From positions 62,001 to 126,000 of the forward strand of contig NZ_VDLV01000001.1 in assembly GCF_013608025.1 (NCBI RefSeq): a DNA stretch of 64,000 nt, written 5' to 3'. Each line of letters begins with the position of its first letter. The first letter of the stretch is position 1. Shown here in pieces: positions 47,561-55,952 of the stretch. Origin of the DNA: Pseudomonas brassicacearum subsp. neoaurantiaca. Lineage in GTDB: Bacteria; Pseudomonadota; Gammaproteobacteria; Pseudomonadales; Pseudomonadaceae. The translations under genes were made by a program, and so were the position numbers. Below the pieces are notes generated by a model. The model saw only the letters and a list, made by a program, of their open reading frames with translations. It made no database searches and was not told where the DNA came from.

Positions 47561-48406
47561 TCAGTCCTCGGTGCCGTTAAAGGTGTCGCGCCAGGCCAGG
47601 AAGCGTTTTTCCAGGCCGGCGAGGATGCCGTCGCTGAGCTTGCCCAGCACGGCGAGCACGATGATCGCTGCCAGCACGATATCCGGGCGCGAGATTTCGC
47701 GGCCGTCGCTGAGCAGATAGCCCAGGCCTTTGGTCGCGGCGATCAGTTCGGCGGCCACGAGGAACATCCAGGCCAGGCTCATGCCGCTGCGCAATCCGGT
47801 GAACAGGCCGGGCAGGGCGGCGGGCAGGAGAATTCGTCGTACCAGGCGGCGACGGTTGAAACCGTACATGTGGCCGACTTCCACCAACTTGCGGTCGATG
47901 TTGCGAATCGCTGCCACGCCATTGAGGTATACCGGGAAGAACGCGCCGATGGCGATCAGCACCACTTTTGAGGTTTCGTCGATGCCCAGCCACAACAGGA
48001 GCAACGGCACCCAGGCCAGGCTTGGGATCGAGCGCAAGCCCGCGAAGGTAGGCTCCAGATAGGCTTCGGCTTCCCGACTCAAGCCAACCCACGCGGCGAA
48101 GACCAAGGCCAGGCTGGCGCCGATGGCAAAGCCCAGCAGCACCCGCAGCAGACTGGCGCTGATGTGCTTCCACAAGGCGCCTTCGGCCAGGTCGCCGAGG
48201 GTCAGGGCGATCTCGCTGGGGGCCGGCATCTGGTAGGCGGGCAGCCAACCGATGCGCACGATGATCTCCAGGAACACGATGATCAACACCGGCAGGGCCA
48301 AGCCCTTGAGGCGCAGCCGCCAGTGATCGGAATCGAATAGCGGCGCTTTGTCCGGTGCGGGCAGGGCCAGGTGCGGGTTGGAGAGGTCTTTGCTGTTGCT
48401 GCTCAT
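47561..48406 (-). CDS. SsuC-like sulfonate ABC permease
   Basis: 281 residues with about six TM helices. It contains IIVFLEIIVRIGWLPAYQMP, the LRSIPSLAWVPLLLLWLGI segment of the SsuC/TauC family and the EAA-type loop KLVEVGHMYGFNRRRLVRRI. A leader of about 30 polar residues precedes TM1. It is in the same operon as the ssuA-like and ssuB-like genes. Confidence 0.83.
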   Translation of the reverse strand: MSSNSKDLSNPHLALPAPDKAPLFDSDHWRLRLKGLALPVLIIVFLEIIVRIGWLPAYQMPAPSEIALTLGDLAEGALWKHISASLLRVLLGFAIGASLALVFAAWVGLSREAEAYLEPTFAGLRSIPSLAWVPLLLLWLGIDETSKVVLIAIGAFFPVYLNGVAAIRNIDRKLVEVGHMYGFNRRRLVRRILLPAALPGLFTGLRSGMSLAWMFLVAAELIAATKGLGYLLSDGREISRPDIVLAAIIVLAVLGKLSDGILAGLEKRFLAWRDTFNGTED

Positions 48407-48469
48407 GGCGATTCTCCGGCAATGCCGAATCCGCGCCAGGCGCGGATCGGTTGTCGCCTGGCCTAGGGG

Positions 48470-49462
48470 TTATTGACGGGCCACGGCTTGCTGGCGGCCG
48501 GTGTCGAGCAGTTGATCGATCACCTGATCGACGTTCACCCCGCGTCGTACCAGTTCCTCGGAGACCAGGATCGGCGCGGCGGCCTTGGAAGCCAGTACAT
48601 CCTTGGCACTCAACTGCGGGCTGCCCAGGTCGGTGCGTGACAGTTGCAGCTTGGCAACCTCCAGCGGCAGTCCGGATTCGTCGGCCAGCAATTTGGCCAA
48701 CTCCTGCGGATGCTCCACCGACCATGTCCGGGCCTGCTCGTAGGCGGCGAGCACGGTGTCGATGGTCTGCGGATGCTCCTGCGCGTATTTCTCCGTGACG
48801 CTGACCACGCCATAGCTGTTGAAGGCGGGGTTGCGATACAGCAGGCGCGATCCGGCCTGGACTTCGCTGGCCGCCATATGCGGGTCGAGACCGGCCCAAG
48901 CGTCGACGTCGCCTTTTTCCAGCGCGGTGCGGCCGTCCGGGTGTTGCAGGTGGACGAGTTCCACATCGTCTTTTTTCAGCCCGGCTTGTTGCAGGCTGCG
49001 CAGGGTGAACAGGTAGGGATCGGTGCCCTTGGTGGCGGCGATCTTCTTGCCCTTGAGGTCGGCGACCGTCTGGTACGGCGAATCCTTGCGCACCACCAGG
49101 GCGGTCCATTCGGCCCGACTGTAGACGTACACCGACTTGATCGGGCTGCCGTTGGCCCGGCTCAGCACTGCGGCGAGGCTGGCGGACGATGCGAAGTCGA
49201 CGCCACCGCTGTTGAGGTATTCCAGGGATCGGTTACTGCCTTGGCTCAAGACCCAACTCACCTTGGTCTGCGGCAGGGCTTTTTCCAGATAACCGAAGTG
49301 CTTGAGCACCAGGCTGACCGGCGAGTAATAGGCGTAGTCCAGGTGCACTTCGGCCGGGGGACTTTCGGCGGCCAGGACCATGGACGGCAGGCCCAGCGCC
49401 AGGGCGCAGGCGCTGAACAGGTGCCTGGCGTGGGCCAGGGAGAAGCGGAGGGCGGGATTCAT
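48470..49462 (-). CDS. SsuA-like sulfonate-binding periplasmic protein
   Basis: 330 residues with a signal peptide (HLFSACALALGLPSMVLAAE). The mature chain shows the SsuA/TauA fold: HLDYAYYSPVSLVLKHFGYL, GGVDFASSASLAAVLSRANG, VVRKDSPYQTVADLKGKKIA and GDVDAWAGLDPHMAASEV. ATG 49462 is 7 nt after GGAG; a longer in-frame start at 49612 would lie upstream of the sigma-54 promoter and is rejected. First gene of the ssuA-C-B-like operon. Confidence 0.83.
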   Translation of the reverse strand: MNPALRFSLAHARHLFSACALALGLPSMVLAAESPPAEVHLDYAYYSPVSLVLKHFGYLEKALPQTKVSWVLSQGSNRSLEYLNSGGVDFASSASLAAVLSRANGSPIKSVYVYSRAEWTALVVRKDSPYQTVADLKGKKIAATKGTDPYLFTLRSLQQAGLKKDDVELVHLQHPDGRTALEKGDVDAWAGLDPHMAASEVQAGSRLLYRNPAFNSYGVVSVTEKYAQEHPQTIDTVLAAYEQARTWSVEHPQELAKLLADESGLPLEVAKLQLSRTDLGSPQLSAKDVLASKAAAPILVSEELVRRGVNVDQVIDQLLDTGRQQAVARQ

Positions 49463-49551
49463 GGAACAGCTCCAGACAAGGCGGCGAGAAGGCAATGTTC
49501 TTATTTCCGAAAGATCGGACAGCGAGAGAAGATCGCGCTTGAAAGGAATAT

Positions 49552-49567
49552 TGCAGGCTCTGTGCCA
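49552..49567 (-). promoter_or_regulatory. Sigma-54 promoter of the ssuA-like operon
   Basis: The minus strand reads TGGCACA-GAGC-CTGCA (49567 to 49552), with 10 bp between GG and GC. Predicted start about 49540, leaving a leader of about 78 nt. Confidence 0.75.
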
Positions 49568-49631
49568 CAGTCCGGAAAGGCCCAGCAATGGGCGCTGAAC
49601 CGTGAAAAGCATCAGAAAAAATGTTGATCGG

Positions 49632-49657
49632 GCAACAGTCTGTTGCGGTGCTGTTGC
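49632..49657. promoter_or_regulatory. Putative sigma-54 activator site (GCAACAG/CTGTTGC)
   Basis: GCAACAG-T-CTGTTGC (49632-49646) is a perfect palindrome followed by a further CTGTTGC (49651-49657). Its near edge is 64 bp from the -24 element at 49567. The same halves recur upstream of sfnB. SfnR is the likely protein by analogy; it is not encoded here. Confidence 0.6.
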
Positions 49658-49690
49658 CCCATGAACATTGGATGAATTACGACTATGAGC

Positions 49691-49756
49691 TTATGCCCTA
49701 AAAGAATTTCTAAAGGGATTGATAGGAGCGTTATGTTCTAAAAAATCATTCAGGAA
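49691..49756 (+). promoter_or_regulatory. Two imperfect direct repeats, 40 bp apart, before the second binding-protein gene
   Basis: TTATGCCCTAAAAGAATTTC (49691) and TTATGTTCTAAAAAATCATTC-like sequence (49731) share TTATG, CTAAAA and TTC at a 40-bp period (about four helical turns). This AT-rich pair resembles LysR/CysB-type upstream sites, but the assignment is only a suggestion. No sigma-54 promoter is visible in this direction. Confidence 0.35.
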
Positions 49757-49764
49757 ATGCTGTC

Positions 49765-50712
49765 ATGACGTTCATCCAATCCCTGCGCCGTCTGCTTATC
49801 GGCACATTGTTCGCCGCACCTCTGGTCCAAGCTGGCGAGCCGTTGGTGCTGCACGTCGGCGACCAGAACTACTACAACGTCAGGGCTTCGGTGGAGGCGT
49901 CGGGCGTGCTGGAAGGCGCCCCTTATCGCGTCGACTGGAAACACTTCCAAGCCGCTGCGCCCCTGGCCGAGGCGCTGAATGCCGGTGACCTGGACCTGGG
50001 TTTTCTCGGCGACTCGGGCTTTCTGTTCCTCGCTGCCAAGCAGGCACCGGTGAAGCTGATCGGCGTCTCGCGGCAGAACCCGGACACCATTGCGCTCCTG
50101 GTGCCCAAGGATTCACCGGTCAAGACCATCGCCGACCTCAAGGGCAAGAAGGTCGCCTATTGGCCCGGTGCCTGGAGCCAGCAACTGACGCTGCGCGCCT
50201 TGGAACAGGCTGGCTTGCCTGATAACCATGTCGAGTTCATCAAGCTGATGCCCATCGATGCGGCTGCCGCCTTGCCCCAGGGCAGCATCGACGCCTTTCC
50301 GGTGTGGGAACCCTACATCTCGCAACAGATCCTGTTTTCCGGCGCCCGGCCGATCCTGACGGCGAAGAACCTGATGCCCGGCCTCAGCGCCATTGCCGCC
50401 TCGGCGCCGGCCATCGACAGCAAGCGCGAAGCCATCGCCGATTTCCTTGGCCGCGTGAAACAGGCCCGCGCCTGGGTCGACAACCACACCGACCAATACG
50501 CCGACCTATGGGCGAAAAAAGCCAACCTCGATCAGGAGGTCTCACGCCATTGGTTGCGCCAGGTTCACATGAGCGTCGGTCCGGTGGACCAGCAGGCTGC
50601 CTCGGATCTGCAAAGCACGGCGGACTTCCTGTTCAAGGTCAAGGCCCTGCCGGCACCGCTGGCCACTGCTGGAATTATCGACACGTCCTTCAGCCAAGCC
50701 TTTAACCACTGA
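49765..50712 (+). CDS. Sulfonate-type periplasmic binding protein
   Basis: 315 residues: signal peptide (RRLLIGTLFAAPLVQAGE) and SsuA-family fold (LHVGDQNYYNVRASVEASGV, AGDLDLGFLGDSGFLFLAAK, LLVPKDSPVKTIADLKGKKV, GSIDAFPVWEPYIS). It opens the plus-strand sulfur cluster and is divergent from the ssuA-like operon, whose permease and ATPase it may use, as no SsuBC genes follow it. The monooxygenase gene begins 54 bp on. Confidence 0.82.
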   Translation: MTFIQSLRRLLIGTLFAAPLVQAGEPLVLHVGDQNYYNVRASVEASGVLEGAPYRVDWKHFQAAAPLAEALNAGDLDLGFLGDSGFLFLAAKQAPVKLIGVSRQNPDTIALLVPKDSPVKTIADLKGKKVAYWPGAWSQQLTLRALEQAGLPDNHVEFIKLMPIDAAAALPQGSIDAFPVWEPYISQQILFSGARPILTAKNLMPGLSAIAASAPAIDSKREAIADFLGRVKQARAWVDNHTDQYADLWAKKANLDQEVSRHWLRQVHMSVGPVDQQAASDLQSTADFLFKVKALPAPLATAGIIDTSFSQAFNH

Positions 50713-50766
50713 GACCCGATGAGCAGCGCCCGGACGTGGTGCTGAATCCATCGAGCAGGAGTTTCC

Positions 50767-52185
50767 ATGCCACGTGAAATTCGTTTGAACGCCTTCGAGA
50801 TGAACTGCGTCGGCCATCAATCTCCGGGTCTCTGGCGACACCCCAAGGACCGGGCCTGGCAGTACAAAGACCTCGATTACTGGACCGACCTGGCCAAGCT
50901 GCTTGAGCGCGGCAAGTTCGACGGCATCTTCATCGCCGACGTGATCGGAATCTATGACGTGCTCGGCGGCAACGGCGATGCCGCTATCCGTCAGGCGACG
51001 CAAGTCCCGGTCAACGACCCATTGGCGCTGATCACGCCGATGGCCTTGGTGACCGAGCACCTCGGCTTCGGTCTGACCGCCTCGTTGACCTTCGAGCATC
51101 CCTATCCCTTCGCTCGCCGCCTGTCCACGCTGGACCACCTGACCAAAGGGCGGATCGGCTGGAACATTGTCACCTCCTACCTCGACAGCGGGGCGCGCAA
51201 TCTCGGGCAGAAGGCGCTGAGCGATCACGATGCGCGCTACGACTACGCCGATGAATACCTTGAGGTGCTCTACAAACTGTTCGAAGGCAGTTGGGAGGAG
51301 GGCGCAGTGGTGCGCGATCGTGAGCGCGGCATCTTCAGCGACCCGAGCAAAGTCCATGAGATCCGTCACCAGGGCAAGCACTTCCAGGTGCCGGGCATCC
51401 ACCTGTGCGAGCCATCGCCGCAGCGCACGCCGGTGCTTTATCAAGCGGGAGCATCGAGTCGCGGCAAGGACTTCGCCGCAGGGCATGCGGAATGTGTATT
51501 CGTCGCGGCGCCGTCCAAGGTCATCTTGAAAAAGACCGTGGCTGATATCCGCCGACGTGCCGCCGAGGCCGGGCGTGATCCGCGCAAGGTGCTGATTTTC
51601 AACTTGCAAACGGTGATCGTCGACGAGACCGACGCCCAGGCGCAGGCCAAGTGGCAGGAACTGAAATCCTACAGCAGCTACGAGGGCGCGCTGGCGCTGA
51701 TTTCCGGCTGGACCGGCATCGATTTCGGTCAGTACCGGCCCGACCAGGTGCTCAAGCACATCCATACCAACGCCATTCAGTCGGCCGTGGAGACGTTCTC
51801 GACCGCCGACCCGGACAAGCAATGGACCGTCCAGGAACTGGCCGATTGGGTCGGCATCGGAGGCTTTGGCCCGTTGATCGTCGGCAGTGCGCAAACCGTC
51901 GCCGACGAGTTGCAGGCCTGGGTCGAGGAAACCGATGTGGACGGCTTCAACCTGGCCTACGTCCTGGCCCATGAAACCTTCCGCGATGTGGTTGAACTGC
52001 TGGTGCCCGAGTTGCAACAGCGCGGCGCGTACAAGACCGAATACCGCCCCGGCACCCTGCGCGACAAGCTGTTTGGCGACGGCCCGCGCCTGCCCGCCAA
52101 CCACCCGGGCGCCGGTTATCGGGACTTGAATCGACTGGCCCAGCGCGCCCGTATCGCCGAGCCGGCCTTGGTGGATGAGGAGTAA
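50767..52185 (+). CDS. LLM-class FMN-dependent monooxygenase (NtaA/SnaA/DszA family)
   Basis: 472 residues of the bacterial-luciferase-like fold: IRLNAFEMNCVGHQSPGLWR, FDGIFIADVIGIYDVLGGN, TASLTFEHPYPFARRLSTLD, KGRIGWNIVTSYLDSGARN and PVLYQAGASSRGKDFAAGHA. This NtaA/SnaA/DszA branch uses reduced flavin to cleave C-S or C-N bonds (e.g. dibenzothiophene sulfone, dimethyl sulfide, nitrilotriacetate). The sulfur-gene context favours desulfurisation. A flavin reductase is not encoded nearby. AGGAG precedes the ATG. Confidence 0.85.
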   Translation: MPREIRLNAFEMNCVGHQSPGLWRHPKDRAWQYKDLDYWTDLAKLLERGKFDGIFIADVIGIYDVLGGNGDAAIRQATQVPVNDPLALITPMALVTEHLGFGLTASLTFEHPYPFARRLSTLDHLTKGRIGWNIVTSYLDSGARNLGQKALSDHDARYDYADEYLEVLYKLFEGSWEEGAVVRDRERGIFSDPSKVHEIRHQGKHFQVPGIHLCEPSPQRTPVLYQAGASSRGKDFAAGHAECVFVAAPSKVILKKTVADIRRRAAEAGRDPRKVLIFNLQTVIVDETDAQAQAKWQELKSYSSYEGALALISGWTGIDFGQYRPDQVLKHIHTNAIQSAVETFSTADPDKQWTVQELADWVGIGGFGPLIVGSAQTVADELQAWVEETDVDGFNLAYVLAHETFRDVVELLVPELQQRGAYKTEYRPGTLRDKLFGDGPRLPANHPGAGYRDLNRLAQRARIAEPALVDEE

Positions 52186-52189
52186 GCGC

Positions 52190-53152
52190 ATGAGCCTCTT
52201 CGAACTCAATGCACCACTGCCTGAAAGCGTGACGGACAACGCCTTGGTCGCTTTGCAACGTTGGGCCAGGGAGCGGCCGACGCAGATCGCCTTGCGCCAT
52301 CGACGCCTCGGCGTGTGGAAGGCCTGGCGGTGGATCGATGTGCAACGCGAGGTCGAGCGTGTCTGCGATGGCCTGCGCCAACAGGGGTTTGCCTCGGGGG
52401 CGCGGTTGGCATTGAGTGGCGCCTTCGAGCCGAGCCTGCTGATCCTGGCATTGGCGGCGCGTCAGTTAGGCGGGCACAGCGTGGTGATCGACCGCGACAG
52501 CCAAGGTGAGGATTTGCGACGCCAGTTGCGTTTGATCCGTCCAGCGTTCGCCTTTGTCCAGCGCCGGGAAAGCGTGTCGCACTGGCTGCAATGCGGCCTG
52601 GATGAAGATTGGTCGCTGCGCTTGTATTCAGCCCAGGCCAACGCGGTACGCCGCGGCTTGTGGCAGGTGCAATCGCTGTCGGTGCTGTTTGTCGCCGAGG
52701 CGCCGACAGCGCAGCGCCAAGGATGGGGTCAGGTTGCCGACGACGCGGTGGTGTGGATCGATGAAGGCACCGAATGGCGTGACGGGCTGGGGCACCTGTT
52801 CCGTCGCTGGCTGGAGGGCGGTGAAGGCTTGGCCTTCCCGGAAAACCGCGAGTCGGCCAGCCGCGATCGCCGCGAGATCGCCCCGACGGCCTTGCTGCTG
52901 TCCGCTGCGCGAGTCGAATCGCTGGCGGCGGAAATAGAAGCCCGGCTGCCGACGCCGGGCAGTTGGCGCCGGCGGCTGTGCGAATGGACCCTGGATGATC
53001 CGCGCCGTGGCTTCAGACGCTGGCTCAAGGCGCGGGTGCGGCACCTGCTCGGGTTCCAGCGGCTGCGCCGGATCGAGGTGCCGAGTGCGACCGCAAACGC
53101 CGTGCTGCGCGGCCCGGCATGGTTGCAGGAATACTTGGAGCGAGCGGCATGA
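52190..53152 (+). CDS. Truncated adenylate-forming (acyl-CoA synthetase-like) protein
   Basis: 320 residues. The first 150 or so match the N-terminal part of acyl-CoA synthetases (ALQRWARERPTQIALRHRRL, RVCDGLRQQGFASGARLALS, AARQLGGHSVVIDRDSQGED). The TSGTTG P-loop, YGxTE, TGD and C-terminal Lys are all absent. The last part (RGFRRWLKARVRHLLGFQRL) resembles the middle of long-chain synthetases, as if the catalytic segments were deleted. The frame is intact, with GAGGAG before ATG 52190 and a 4-nt overlap with the next gene, so the short form seems maintained. Catalysis as a ligase is unlikely. Confidence 0.6.
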   Translation: MSLFELNAPLPESVTDNALVALQRWARERPTQIALRHRRLGVWKAWRWIDVQREVERVCDGLRQQGFASGARLALSGAFEPSLLILALAARQLGGHSVVIDRDSQGEDLRRQLRLIRPAFAFVQRRESVSHWLQCGLDEDWSLRLYSAQANAVRRGLWQVQSLSVLFVAEAPTAQRQGWGQVADDAVVWIDEGTEWRDGLGHLFRRWLEGGEGLAFPENRESASRDRREIAPTALLLSAARVESLAAEIEARLPTPGSWRRRLCEWTLDDPRRGFRRWLKARVRHLLGFQRLRRIEVPSATANAVLRGPAWLQEYLERAA

Positions 53153-53919
53153 GTGCGCTGTTGGAGGTGCGCAATGTGTCGCTGTCGTTCCGGGGCGTGA
53201 AAGCGATTTCCGACCTCTCGTTCAGTGTCAGGCTTGGCGAAATCTGCGCCTTGATCGGGCCGAACGGGGCGGGCAAGAGTTCGCTGCTGAACATCCTCAA
53301 CGGGGTCTATCGGGCCGACGCCGGCCAATTGTTCTTTGCCGCCGAACCGTTGCACCGTCCGCATCCGCTGAAGGCGGCGCGGCTCGGGATTGGCCGGACC
53401 TTCCAGAACAACGCGCTGTTCAAGAAAATGAGCGTGGTGGACAACCTGCTCACCGGCCTGTCGCGCTTCCAGCGCACGTTTTTTCTCGAACAGGCCCTGG
53501 GCCTGCCGCGTGCCCGGCGCGAGGCGCGGGCGTTTGCCGAGCGGGCCGAGCGGGTGCTGGAATTCCTCGAATTGCAGGCCTGGCGCGACGTCGCCGTGGG
53601 CAGCCTCGCCTACGGCCTGCAGAAACGCGTGGAGCTGGGCCGGGCGCTGATCGCCCAGCCGACCCTGTTGTTGCTCGACGAACCCATGGCCGGCATGAAC
53701 GCCGAGGAGAAACAGGAGATGAGCCGCTTCATCGCCGATATCAATCGCGACCTTGGCACTACGGTGATTCTGATCGAGCACGACATCCAGGTGGTCATGG
53801 GGCTGTCCAGCCATGTGGTGGTGCTGGACTACGGACGCAAGGTCGGTGACGGCACGCCCGCGCAAGTGCAGGCCAACCCCGATGTGATCGCCGCTTACCT
53901 GGGGGCCTCGCATTCATGA
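53149..53919 (+). CDS. LivG-type ABC ATPase
   Basis: 256 residues: Walker A GPNGAGKSSLL, RTFQNNALFKKMSVVDNLL Q loop, LivG-type degenerate signature LAYGLQKRVELGRAL, Walker B LLLLDEPMAGMN, H loop LIEHDIQVVMGLS. One of two ATPases of the LIV-type transporter. ATG 53149 overlaps the previous stop (ATGA) with GGAG 8 nt upstream; the longer frame is rejected. Confidence 0.87.
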   Translation: MSALLEVRNVSLSFRGVKAISDLSFSVRLGEICALIGPNGAGKSSLLNILNGVYRADAGQLFFAAEPLHRPHPLKAARLGIGRTFQNNALFKKMSVVDNLLTGLSRFQRTFFLEQALGLPRARREARAFAERAERVLEFLELQAWRDVAVGSLAYGLQKRVELGRALIAQPTLLLLDEPMAGMNAEEKQEMSRFIADINRDLGTTVILIEHDIQVVMGLSSHVVVLDYGRKVGDGTPAQVQANPDVIAAYLGASHS

Positions 53920-54797
53920 ATTTCTTTTTGGAAACTCTGGTCGGCGGGCTGTTGGCCGGCACCCTGTATTCCCTGGTGGCCATCGGTTTCGTGCTGATCT
54001 ACAAAGCCAGCGGCGTGTTCAATTTTGCCCAGGGCGCCATGCTGCTGTTCGCCGCGCTGACCTTCGTCAGCTTGCGTGAGCAAGGCCTGTCTTTCGCCCT
54101 CGCGTTGGTGTCGACGGTGCTGGTAATGATCGTCGGCGCACTGTTGATCGAGCGGCTGGTGCTGCGTCCCTTGGTCAACCGATCGCAGATCACCCTGTTC
54201 ATGGCCACCCTTGGCCTGTCGTTCATCATCGAAGGCCTCGCCCAAGGGTTGATGGGCGCCCAGGTGCATGCGCTGGACCTGGGCATCGAGGATGTCCCGC
54301 TGTTCGTGGGCGAGATCATGGTCAGCCAGTTCGACGTGATCGCCGCCGGCGTGTCGGGGCTGACGGTGGCGGTGCTGGCCTTGCTGTTCAACAAGACCCG
54401 CATCGGTGTCGCCCTGCGCGCCGTGGCCGACGATACCCGCGCGGCGCTTTCGTTGGGGATCAACCTCAACCGCATCTGGCAAATCGTCTGGGCCGTGGCC
54501 GGGGTGGTCGGGCTGGTCGCCGGGTTGCTCTGGGGCGCGCGGCAAGGCGTGCAGTTCTCGCTGTCGCTGGTGGTGCTCAAGGCGTTGCCGGTGCTGATCA
54601 TCGGTGGCTTCACCTCTATAGGTGGCGCCATCGTCGGCGGGCTGATCGTCGGTGCCGCCGAGAACCTCGCCGAGGCTTATATCGGCCCGCTGATCGGCGG
54701 TGGAATCACGCCTTGGTTCGCCTATTTCCTCGCCTTGATTTTTCTCTACATCCGTCCGTCCGGCCTGTTCGGCGACCGGATCATTGAACGGGTATGA
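53916..54797 (+). CDS. LivH-type ABC permease
   Basis: 293 residues, about eight TM helices (FFLETLVGGLLAGTLYSLVA, LIYKASGVFNFAQGAMLLFA, ATLGLSFIIEGLAQGLMG) and the family ALRAVADDTRAALSLGIN coupling loop. It forms the channel with LivM. It overlaps the LivG gene by 4 nt. Confidence 0.88.
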   Translation: MNFFLETLVGGLLAGTLYSLVAIGFVLIYKASGVFNFAQGAMLLFAALTFVSLREQGLSFALALVSTVLVMIVGALLIERLVLRPLVNRSQITLFMATLGLSFIIEGLAQGLMGAQVHALDLGIEDVPLFVGEIMVSQFDVIAAGVSGLTVAVLALLFNKTRIGVALRAVADDTRAALSLGINLNRIWQIVWAVAGVVGLVAGLLWGARQGVQFSLSLVVLKALPVLIIGGFTSIGGAIVGGLIVGAAENLAEAYIGPLIGGGITPWFAYFLALIFLYIRPSGLFGDRIIERV

Positions 54798-54801
54798 CGC
54801 C

Positions 54802-55866
54802 ATGACTGCTATTGTTCCGCGCCTCACTGCCAGCTTCGACGACGCGCCCCTGACCCTGGTGCGTCGCCGTTGGCGGCCGGGCCTGTTGTTGCTGCTGTTG
54901 GTGGCGTTTGTCGGGTTGCCGTGGTTGGGCAACGACTATTGGCTCAACGCAATCCTGATTCCCTTCCTGGTGCTGTCGCTGGCGGGCCTGGGGCTGAACC
55001 TGTTGACGGGCTACACCGGCCAGACCTCGGTCGGCGCCGCCGGCTTCATGGCCGTGGGCGCGTTTGCCACCTACGGCCTGCTGCTGCGCGTGCCTGGCCT
55101 GCCGTTGCCACTGGCGCTGCTTGGCGGTGGGGTGATTGCCGGGTTGGTCGGGCTGCTGTTCGGCATTCCAAGTTCCCGGATCAAGGGTTTTTACCTGATG
55201 GTCACCACGCTGGCCTCGCAGTTCTTCCTGGAATGGGTGTTCGCCAAATTCCCCTGGTTCTACAACTACGCCTCGTCCGGCACCATCAGCGCGCCGCGCC
55301 TGGAGCTGCTCGGCCATAACCTGAGCAGCCCGGTCGGTCGCTATCTGTTGACCCTCAGTTGCGTGGTGCTGCTGACCTGGGTGGCGGTCAACCTGGTGCG
55401 CAGCCAGGTCGGCCGCAACTGGATGGCGATCCGGGACATGGACACCGCTGCGGCCGTGATCGGCATTGCCGTGGAGCGCGACAAGCGCATGGCCTTCGCC
55501 GTCAGTTCGTTCTACCTGGGCATCGCTGGGGCGCTGTGGGCGTTCGCCTATCTGGGAACGGCCAGCGCGGGCAGCTTCGACATCAATCGTTCGTTCCAGA
55601 TCCTGTTCATCATCATTATCGGCGGCATGGGCAGCATCGCCGGCAGCTTCATCGGCGCGGCCTTCATTAGCCTCGTACCGATCCTGCTCAGCCATGCCGG
55701 GCAATGGCTGTTCAATGGCAACGTCGACGCCGGGCAATTGCAGAACCTGCAGAAGGTGCTCTTCGGCGGCTTGATTATTTGGTTCCTGATCAAGGAACCG
55801 GAGGGGCTGGCGCGCCTGCTCGGCGACCTGCGCGAACGCATCAGGGTCTGGCCGCTGCGGTTCTGA
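54802..55866 (+). CDS. LivM-type ABC permease
   Basis: 354 residues, about ten TM helices. Typical segments are GLNLLTGYTGQTSVGAAGFM, RIKGFYLMVTTLASQFFLEW, the coupling loop NWMAIRDMDTAAAVIGIAVE and FIIIIGGMGSIAGSFIGAAF. The start is ATG 54802, four bases after the LivH stop; a TTG at 54784 would overlap livH. Confidence 0.88.
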   Translation: MTAIVPRLTASFDDAPLTLVRRRWRPGLLLLLLVAFVGLPWLGNDYWLNAILIPFLVLSLAGLGLNLLTGYTGQTSVGAAGFMAVGAFATYGLLLRVPGLPLPLALLGGGVIAGLVGLLFGIPSSRIKGFYLMVTTLASQFFLEWVFAKFPWFYNYASSGTISAPRLELLGHNLSSPVGRYLLTLSCVVLLTWVAVNLVRSQVGRNWMAIRDMDTAAAVIGIAVERDKRMAFAVSSFYLGIAGALWAFAYLGTASAGSFDINRSFQILFIIIIGGMGSIAGSFIGAAFISLVPILLSHAGQWLFNGNVDAGQLQNLQKVLFGGLIIWFLIKEPEGLARLLGDLRERIRVWPLRF

Positions 55867-55952
55867 GCGCCGACCCACAACCCAACGAACCTTGACCCTA
55901 CCGAGGGAAAGGAGGTTTTAACACTGCACAAGACCCCATCGAGAAGACAAAC

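Noticed and set aside
49714..49730. GG-N10-GC at AGGGATTGATAGGAGCG as a sigma-54 promoter for the plus-strand sulfur cluster
   Set aside because: Only the spacing fits; the flanking consensus bases are absent.
55908..55930. AAAGGAGG followed by a possible small ORF before the LIV-type binding protein
   Set aside because: No ATG, GTG or TTG at suitable distance opens a frame of useful length; a CTG nearby is out of frame with the binding protein.
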